From assembly GCA_010025475.1 (NCBI GenBank), contig RGTE01000025.1, positions 1 to 12,171 of the forward strand: DNA of 12,171 bases, given 5' to 3'. The notes beneath the pieces were generated by a model. That model did no database searches. It was not told where the DNA came from and worked only from the letters and a program-made list of their open reading frames with translations. Positions 7,685 through 12,171 of this stretch are shown here, piece after piece; position 1 is the first letter of the stretch; the number at the start of each line of letters is the position of its first letter. The position numbers and the translations under genes are program-made. The DNA comes from Verrucomicrobiota bacterium (GTDB lineage: Bacteria; Verrucomicrobiota; Verrucomicrobiia; Methylacidiphilales; Verrucolacustridaceae).

Positions 7685-8278
7685 ATGACATTGCCGGAAC
7701 AGGTGGGGGTAATGGTTCTCCCTCAAACCGTCTTTTTTCCGCATCACTTGTTGCCCCTCCATATTTTTGAACCCCGTTACCGGGAGATGTTAAAGCAGGC
7801 CTTGGGAGGGTCCCGCATGTTTGTGGTCGCCATGGAAGATCCCCACCGGCCGGCCTCGCGGGTCGGTGGACTTGGCTTGATTCGTTCCTGTGTCCAGCAG
7901 CCGGACGGCACCTCCAATTTGATTCTTCAGGGCCTGACCAGGGTTAAAATCGACCATCTTATTCAGACCCGGCCCTATGTGATCGCCGCCCCGGAGCCGT
8001 TGGAGGATCCCCTGCCAACGCCGCCCTCGGATACCGTGGTGCGGGATGCACTCGCGGCCAAAATCCTGGAACATCTCGATCGGCTGGAAATTCCGGCAGA
8101 AGCCGGACTCGGGGAGATGAAAAAGTTTCTGCGTCACCTGGAAGATCATCACGCACTGGTGGATCTGGTGGCCGGCTGTTTCCTTCGCGATCCGGGCAGC
8201 CGCCAAAAACTACTCGAAACAGCCTGCCTCACCGAGCGCCTCAGGCTTTTATGTCAAAAAATATCGGAAATTAAGTAA
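7685..8278 (+). CDS. Stand-alone LON substrate-binding domain protein
   Basis: This 197-residue cytoplasmic protein consists of the LON N-terminal (PUA-like) domain only. Matching features are VMVLPQTVFFPHHLLPLHIF (9-28), then EPRYREML (29-36), VAMEDP (48-53), the GGLGLIRSC strand (61-69) and NLILQGLTRVKI (78-89). A helical bundle covers the last hundred residues. The AAA+ ATPase and the Ser/Lys protease domain of Lon are absent, so it is not a protease. Small proteins of this kind are widespread and mostly uncharacterised, and binding of unfolded proteins or an adaptor role is only a guess. The ATG at 7685 has AGGGAAG four bases upstream and GAGGAG further back. It is transcribed away from mreB across a 103-base gap. 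Confidence 0.85.
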   Translation: MTLPEQVGVMVLPQTVFFPHHLLPLHIFEPRYREMLKQALGGSRMFVVAMEDPHRPASRVGGLGLIRSCVQQPDGTSNLILQGLTRVKIDHLIQTRPYVIAAPEPLEDPLPTPPSDTVVRDALAAKILEHLDRLEIPAEAGLGEMKKFLRHLEDHHALVDLVAGCFLRDPGSRQKLLETACLTERLRLLCQKISEIK

Positions 8279-8352
8279 TTTCCATCGGTTCCAACCGTGA
8301 GAATTAAAAGCGGGGAATGGATTATCCCTAAAGAAATATGCAATCTGCGAAC

Positions 8353-8386
8353 AATATCTTAAAAGGGATATTTTCTTGCAAGAAAA
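8353..8386. promoter_or_regulatory. Two adjacent dyads in the aroD leader, possible operator
   Basis: In the AT-rich spacer before aroD, AATATC (8353-8358) pairs with GATATT (8367-8372). G-U pairs could lengthen this stem to eight around an AAAA loop. It overlaps by two bases a perfect 16-base palindrome, TTTTCTTGCAAGAAAA (8371-8386). The pair ends 24 bases before the aroD start. A palindrome without a loop fits a protein-binding site better than an RNA hairpin. No regulator can be named and no convincing -35/-10 pair was found. Confidence 0.35.
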
Positions 8387-8409
8387 ACTGAAAAAGCTAG
8401 GGTTTAGGC

Positions 8410-9174
8410 TTGAAGAAGAATCCTACAATTGGAGATATCAAAACCTCCGTCACCCCGCCTGCGCGCCGGGCTATCTCATGGAAAAGCAACCCATTAACGG
8501 TTGGCACGATTTCCACGGAAGAAGGCCTTCGGCATCTGGCCAACCCGCCGACCGGAATCGATCTTGCTGAAATCCGTCTGGACCTCCTGCTCTCCAAGGG
8601 CGTGGAGCCGGAGAAAGTCCTCCAGGCGATGGCCAAAAAGGAGATTCCCATCCTTCTGACCCTTCGGACCCGGGAAGAGGGCGGTTCCTTCAACTGGCGT
8701 TCTCGGCAAAGGGTTCTTTTCTTCCTCGCCTTCTTGCCTTTCGCAGATGCGGTCGATCTCGAATTGACCAACCTCCCCCGGTTGGGCCGCGTTCTTCGGG
8801 CCCTTCGCCGCGCCAAACGGGATCTCGTTCTCTCCTCCCACTCCCTCAAAAGAAAGCTGACCCCTCTCCGCCTCAAACGCCTGCTCTCCGAGTTCAAAAA
8901 AACCCGTGCCGCCGTCTACAAAATTGTCGGCCTGGCCCGCCGCCCCCGCGATCTCCGTAGTTTGGCCGAGCCCCTCCTCACCCTGCCGCATATGCGCCTG
9001 GCCATCCAGGCGTCCGGGCCTCTCGCCACCGCCTCCCGGCTTTCCTTGCCTGCCCTCGGTTCCCGGCTCCTCTATGTCCATCTCGATGAGCCTGCCGCCC
9101 CCGGCCAGCCGGGGCACGACACCTCCTTTACCTTGGCAGGGCTACGTTCGCTTTTGTCCGCGAAAAAATCCTGA
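8410..9174 (+). CDS. aroD: Type I 3-dehydroquinate dehydratase (shikimate pathway)
   Basis: The enzyme removes water from 3-dehydroquinate to give 3-dehydroshikimate through a Schiff-base lysine, in aromatic amino acid synthesis. The 254-residue sequence follows the type I (beta/alpha)8 barrel. LTVGTIS (29-35) is strand 1. EIRLD (54-58) gives the Glu/Arg pair, LLTLRTREEGG (82-92) is the next strand, and DLEL (116-119) holds Glu118. SSH (142-144) supplies the general base His144 and AVYKIVG (168-174) the Schiff-base Lys171. ASRL (208-211) gives Arg210 and AAPGQ (229-233) Gln233. All expected catalytic residues are therefore present. It is unusually Arg/Leu/Pro-rich for the family. The first in-frame start after the stop at 8398-8400 is TTG 8410, with only a weak AGGG before it. 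The 28 residues before strand 1 are not conserved, so the true start is uncertain. It ends four bases from the convergent gene. Confidence 0.88.
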   Translation: MKKNPTIGDIKTSVTPPARRAISWKSNPLTVGTISTEEGLRHLANPPTGIDLAEIRLDLLLSKGVEPEKVLQAMAKKEIPILLTLRTREEGGSFNWRSRQRVLFFLAFLPFADAVDLELTNLPRLGRVLRALRRAKRDLVLSSHSLKRKLTPLRLKRLLSEFKKTRAAVYKIVGLARRPRDLRSLAEPLLTLPHMRLAIQASGPLATASRLSLPALGSRLLYVHLDEPAAPGQPGHDTSFTLAGLRSLLSAKKS

Positions 9175-9178
9175 CCCG

Positions 9179-9964
9179 CTAATTCAAGCTTCGCTTGGGG
9201 CGGAGAGCCCCGGGCACGGAACTCTCCACCTTCCCGGCACTGCTGGAGACCACGGGAAACCCACCCGGAGTAGGACCGCCGCCCCGGAACAAAAACCCGG
9301 CCAACAACCCGTGCAGCCCCATCAGCACGAAAATAACCGCCGCTCCTCCCGCCCCCGTCTGCGCCCGGGCCAGCCGCTTCCTGTTTTGCTCCCGTTCCCG
9401 TTCCTGCTTCTCCTCAAACACCTTGCCCCGCCGGTTCAGCTCGTCACCCAGCCGGCTCCGTTCCGTCCTCAACTTTTCCATCAGTTCGATCTGCTGCTGC
9501 CTCCGGGCCTCCTGGCGCTTGGCTTCCGCGGGATTCTCCGAAGAGGGCACGGCCTCACCGGACGCCTTTTCCAGCTCCTCCATCTGCAGGTTGATTTCGC
9601 GAAGGCGATCCCGCGCCAGCCAGTCCGATTCCGCCGGGGCGTGCTCTTTCCCCGCCTCCGGAGCCGGTAGTTCCAAAGGAATGGCCGCCAGGCCATAAAC
9701 GACTGCACCGACCAAAAAACCCAGATTGAGAAACTGGAATCCCACCACCCGGGCCGCACTTTTTCGGGCCGGCAAAGGTCCACGAAGGAAAAACAATCCC
9801 AGGAGCACCCAGGGGGCTAGTCCCGCCATGGCCTCCCGGTTCGACAAAATCTGATCCCCCCCGGCAAGGATTCCCCCATGGCTGGCCAAACGCCAACCGA
9901 CCATGAGCAACAGGGCCAGACCCAGGGCCCGAAACAGAAATCCGCGGTCGCCTCCCTCTCCCAT
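9179..9964 (-). CDS. Membrane protein of unknown function with a long charged coiled coil
   Basis: I do not recognise this 261-residue protein. It has three hydrophobic segments at about residues 9-26, 48-61 and 71-96. A highly charged Glu/Arg/Gln-rich helix follows at about 113-200, with several heptad-like stretches (REINLQMEELEKAS, EAKRQEARRQQQIELMEKLR), and then a last membrane segment at about 205-226 and a Gly/Pro/Ser-rich tail. With four crossings the coiled coil would be one soluble loop, on either side of the membrane. No catalytic motif is seen. The ATG at 9964 is chosen because the first hydrophobic segment starts right after it, and no good ribosome site precedes it. It converges on aroD and diverges, across 92 bases, from the cNMP/FHA gene, so shared control with the latter is possible but not shown. 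Codon use favours G/C at third positions, which supports a real gene. Confidence 0.7.
   Translation of the reverse strand: MGEGGDRGFLFRALGLALLLMVGWRLASHGGILAGGDQILSNREAMAGLAPWVLLGLFFLRGPLPARKSAARVVGFQFLNLGFLVGAVVYGLAAIPLELPAPEAGKEHAPAESDWLARDRLREINLQMEELEKASGEAVPSSENPAEAKRQEARRQQQIELMEKLRTERSRLGDELNRRGKVFEEKQEREREQNRKRLARAQTGAGGAAVIFVLMGLHGLLAGFLFRGGGPTPGGFPVVSSSAGKVESSVPGALRPKRSLN
9185..9211. terminator. Tandem small hairpins at the convergent aroD junction
   Basis: Just past the aroD stop are CAAGC-TTC-GCTTG (9185-9197) and GGGGC-GGAGA-GCCCC (9197-9211), sharing one base. They lie inside the last codons of the convergent gene. They could end aroD transcription, but no T run follows on either strand, so this is weak. 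Confidence 0.25.
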
Positions 9965-10056
9965 GGTTTAACTTTGCCCCATTCCCGGAAAAATTTCAGC
10001 CTTAATCCGCAGCCCACCCTTGACCCCTGTGTTGGGTAGGTTCACCCTTTTGCCAT

Positions 10057-10872
10057 ATGCGCGAAAAATCCTTCGCCCAAGGCCAGCTTATCTTTCGCGA
10101 AGGGGAGGAGGGTAACGAGGCGTTTCGGATCCTCGAAGGCCGGATCGAAATCTCCATCCATGTGGGCGGCCAAGGCGATATTCCCCTGGGTCACCTTGTT
10201 CCAGGGGACATTTTTGGCGAAATGGCTCTTCTGGACGACAAACCACGCTCCGCCACCGCCCGGGCTCTCGAACCCACCCGCCTCCACGTCATGAATGTGG
10301 AGGAGTTCAACGACCTCTTCCTTTCCGATCCCAGTGCCTTGGCCCCCTTTCTATCCTCCTTTTTCGAGCGGCTCCGCAACACCAACGAGCTCCTCCGCCG
10401 GGAGCTGGAGAGCCGCAAAGTCACGCCAAAGGAGGTTCACCAGTTGCTCGAACAGGGTGCGGCGGCCGGAACCCACGAATCCATCCACCCCCTCCCCAAG
10501 ATCACCCTGACTCCGGGCACCAAGGAAACACGCAAGGCCGGTGCCCCGGAGATTGTTGTTCTCGATCGGCTGCCCTTTCGCATCGGAAGACGTCAAGCCG
10601 GCGAAGGAGCGGACATCCTTTCCGCCAACGACCTGTCCCTGCGCGACCAGTACCCCTACCAGATTTCCCGCAACCACTGCGCCATCGAGCGGATTGGCTC
10701 GGAACTCGTCATCCGGGACCGTGGCAGCACCCTCGGCACCATCCTCAACGGCCAAGCCATCGGCACCGAATCGGATCATATGGTCCTTCCCCTTCAACCC
10801 GGGACCAACAAACTCGTCCTCGGCGGCGAGGACAGCAGCTTCCAGTTCAACGTTCAGATCGAAGCGGCGTAA
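10057..10872 (+). CDS. Cyclic-nucleotide-binding domain fused to an FHA domain
   Basis: This 271-residue soluble signalling protein has two sensor domains and no DNA-binding helix-turn-helix or catalytic domain. The cNMP-binding fold covers about residues 5-115. Its phosphate-binding cassette, GDIFGEMALLDDKPRSATAR (50-69), keeps the Glu55, Arg64 and Ser65 that match Glu72, Arg82 and Ser83 of CRP, so nucleotide binding is plausible. A helical linker with charged residues covers about 104-160. The FHA domain covers about 165-268, with FRIGRR (174-179), ISRNHCAIE (203-211) and GSTLGTILNG (223-232). FHA domains bind phosphothreonine peptides. Here the usual Asn of 'GSTNGT' is Leu225, which may alter binding. 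A scaffold joining a second messenger to Ser/Thr phosphorylation is an inference. The ATG at 10057 lacks a clear ribosome site, as does the divergent neighbour. Confidence 0.87.
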   Translation: MREKSFAQGQLIFREGEEGNEAFRILEGRIEISIHVGGQGDIPLGHLVPGDIFGEMALLDDKPRSATARALEPTRLHVMNVEEFNDLFLSDPSALAPFLSSFFERLRNTNELLRRELESRKVTPKEVHQLLEQGAAAGTHESIHPLPKITLTPGTKETRKAGAPEIVVLDRLPFRIGRRQAGEGADILSANDLSLRDQYPYQISRNHCAIERIGSELVIRDRGSTLGTILNGQAIGTESDHMVLPLQPGTNKLVLGGEDSSFQFNVQIEAA

Positions 10873-10882
10873 TCTCCACTTT

Positions 10883-10916
10883 CGTGAAGGCTTCACGGGA
10901 ACGTTAACGTGAAGCC
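10883..10916. other. Two mutually exclusive stem-loops after the cNMP/FHA gene
   Basis: CGTGAAG (10883-10889) is complementary to CTTCACG (10891-10897). The same middle arm, extended to GGCTTCACG (10889-10897), pairs perfectly over nine bases with CGTGAAGCC (10908-10916) around a ten-base loop. Only one of the two can form at a time. The second is much better as an RNA hairpin, since the first has almost no loop. The loop region also holds the ten-base palindrome ACGTTAACGT (10901-10910). Confidence 0.5.
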
Positions 10917-10939
10917 AGGCCCTTTATAAAAAAGGGCCT
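10917..10939 (+). terminator. Strong hairpin, probable transcription terminator of the cNMP/FHA gene
   Basis: AGGCCCTTT (10917-10925) pairs over nine bases with AAAGGGCCT (10931-10939) around the loop ATAAA, 44 bases after the stop codon. No T run follows on the plus strand (TCGGAAGC) or on the minus strand. It may therefore end transcription inefficiently, act with Rho, or serve both converging transcripts as a 3' end stabiliser. Confidence 0.5.
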
Positions 10940-10994
10940 TCGGAAGCGATTGATTCTCTCCATGGCGGGTACCACCATTTGTCCGCCCAAGCTT

Positions 10995-11025
10995 TTCGTT
11001 CACGTGGGACATCCACGTAAACGAA
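10995..11025 (-). terminator. Long hairpin downstream of recA
   Basis: TTCGTTCACGTGG (10995-11007) and CCACGTAAACGAA (11013-11025) form a 13-base stem with a single mismatch around the five-base loop GACAT. It begins about 28 bases after the recA stop, as read on the minus strand. Its position suggests a recA terminator or 3' end protector. No T run follows the stem on the minus strand. Confidence 0.5.
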
Positions 11026-11053
11026 TAGAAGGCCGCCTTGGGATCTATTCTCC

Positions 11054-12133
11054 CTACTTCTTCCCCCCCACCACGACCGTCTCGGAGCTCTCCGCCGGTT
11101 TCCCAGCCAGCTTGGCTTGGAGCCCCTTCTCGATCCGGGCGTACAGCGCCGGATCCTTCTTCAGCTCCTCCTTGGCCGCGTCCCGGCCCTGCGCCAGCTG
11201 CTTGCCCTCGTAGGCAATCCAGGCCCCCTTCTTTTCCACCACATTGTGCTCAATGGCGGCATCGATCAGCGATCCTTCCCTCGAGATCCCCTCGTTATAA
11301 AGGATGTCGAACTCGGCCTCGGTGAAGGGAGGCGCCACCTTGTTCTTCACGATCTTCACCCGCGTCCGGTTTCCGATCACCGTCCCGTCCGGAATCTTGA
11401 TCGCGTTGATCCGGCGGATGTCCACCCGCACGCTCGCGAAGAACTTCAACGCCCGGCCGCCCGGCGTCGTCTCCGGGTTCCCGAACATCACCCCGATCTT
11501 CTCCCGGATCTGGTTGGTGAAGATACACACCGTTCGTGCCCGGCTGATCAGCGCCGTCAGCTTCCGCATCGCACTGCTCATCAACCGAGCCTGCGCCCCC
11601 ACCGTCGCATCCCCAATCTGGCCCTCCAGCTCATGTTTGGTCACCAAGGCCGCCACGCTGTCCACCACCACCACATCCAAGGCGTTGGAGCGGATCAGGG
11701 TCTCCGCAATATTCAGCGCCTCCTCGCCCGAATCCGGCTGTGAAACCAGCAGCTCATCCATGTTCACGCCCAGCTTCTTGGCATAGACGGGGTCCAGGGC
11801 GTGTTCCACGTCGATGAAGGCCGCCGTGCCGCCCCGTTTCTGGGCATTGGCAATCGCCGTCAACGTCAACGTCGTCTTTCCGGAGGATTCCGGCCCGAAA
11901 ATCTCCACGATCCGACCCCGCGGAAAGCCCCCCGCTCCCAAAGCCGCATCAATCGCAAAACAGCCCGTGGGAATGACATCGATCTTCAGCTTCGCGCTGG
12001 CGTCTCCCAACCGCATGATCGCGTTGTCGCCGTAGGCCTTGACGATCGATTGCAGGGCCAGATCCAGGTTGCGTCGTTCCGCGGATTTCGATCCCTCCGC
12101 CTTCTCGCTCTTTTCTAATGTTTTTGGTGCCAT
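11054..12133 (-). CDS. recA: RecA recombinase
   Basis: This 359-residue ATP-dependent strand-exchange protein drives homologous recombination and, in SOS systems, LexA self-cleavage. The core is complete. An N-terminal polymerisation helix precedes the Walker A motif GPESSGKT (80-87), and FIDVEHALD (106-114) contains the catalytic Glu110. The Walker B strand is LDVVVVDS (152-159), L1 is EGQIGDATVGAQARLMS (170-186), and L2 begins with NQIREKIGVMFGNPETTPGG (207-226). The C-terminal domain ends in a short, not strongly acidic tail (VVVGGKK), unlike the acidic tail of E. coli. The ATG at 12133 has CGGAGG upstream. An N-terminal charged extension of about 15 residues precedes the conserved part. 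It is transcribed convergently with the cNMP/FHA gene. Only 38 bases upstream are in view, and no SOS box can be seen in them. Confidence 0.98.
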   Translation of the reverse strand: MAPKTLEKSEKAEGSKSAERRNLDLALQSIVKAYGDNAIMRLGDASAKLKIDVIPTGCFAIDAALGAGGFPRGRIVEIFGPESSGKTTLTLTAIANAQKRGGTAAFIDVEHALDPVYAKKLGVNMDELLVSQPDSGEEALNIAETLIRSNALDVVVVDSVAALVTKHELEGQIGDATVGAQARLMSSAMRKLTALISRARTVCIFTNQIREKIGVMFGNPETTPGGRALKFFASVRVDIRRINAIKIPDGTVIGNRTRVKIVKNKVAPPFTEAEFDILYNEGISREGSLIDAAIEHNVVEKKGAWIAYEGKQLAQGRDAAKEELKKDPALYARIEKGLQAKLAGKPAESSETVVVGGKK

Positions 12134-12144
12134 ATAGGATTAAA

Positions 12145-12149
12145 CCTCC
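12145..12149 (-). promoter_or_regulatory. Ribosome binding site of recA
   Basis: GGAGG on the minus strand lies 11 bases before the recA ATG, a slightly long spacing. It supports this ATG as the start. Confidence 0.6.
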
Positions 12150-12171
12150 GTTTTGGAAAAAGGATGCGGTC

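Noticed and set aside
8286..8297. Small dyad CGGTTCCAACCG after the LON-domain gene as a terminator
   Set aside because: The stem is only four to five bases, with almost no loop and no T run.
8397..9117. Two long minus-strand open frames opposite aroD
   Set aside because: The plus frame has every type I dehydroquinase catalytic residue. The opposite frames are low-complexity Arg/Gly-rich shadows.
12134..12171. SOS (LexA) box upstream of recA
   Set aside because: Only 38 bases are visible and no CTG-N10-CAG or GAAC-N4-GTTC type dyad is present. It may lie outside the window.

Overview
The window is about 12 kb of GC-rich bacterial chromosome made almost entirely of housekeeping genes. The layout (a mreB-mreC-mreD-mrdA-rodA rod-shape operon running into RNase G, plus a LON-domain protein, type I dehydroquinase, a cNMP/FHA protein and recA) and the protein sequences look most like the Verrucomicrobiota/PVC group. 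That placement comes from memory of the families and has not been tested with a tree.

Minus strand, bases 7581 down to 1, is one long operon: mreB, mreC, mreD, mrdA (PBP2), rodA, rng (RNase G) and the first 96 codons of a gene cut by the window edge, probably glnD. Four of the junctions overlap or touch (GTGA at mreC/mreD and rng/glnD, TGATG at mreD/mrdA and mrdA/rodA), so translational coupling is likely. Together MreB, MreC, MreD, PBP2 and RodA form the elongasome that inserts peptidoglycan into the lateral wall. RodA is the glycosyltransferase and PBP2 the transpeptidase. MreC and MreD link them to MreB filaments. RNase G downstream of mreBCD is also known from Enterobacteria.

Bases 7582-7684 are a divergent intergenic region. 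On the plus strand follow a stand-alone LON substrate-binding-domain protein (7685-8278), an AT-rich spacer with two dyads (8279-8409), and aroD (8410-9174). A minus-strand membrane/coiled-coil protein of unknown function (9179-9964) converges on aroD and diverges from a plus-strand cNMP-binding plus FHA protein (10057-10872). A 181-base gap with several strong stem-loops (10873-11053) separates that gene from recA on the minus strand (11054-12133), whose leader reaches the right edge.

The clearest anomaly is in MreB. About 26-30 residues that normally lie between the DLGTANTL motif and AVGDEAK are missing in frame, which removes two strands of subdomain IA. No CRISPR array, insertion sequence, phage gene, tRNA or rRNA was seen. 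There is no clear sign of a new defence or mobile system.
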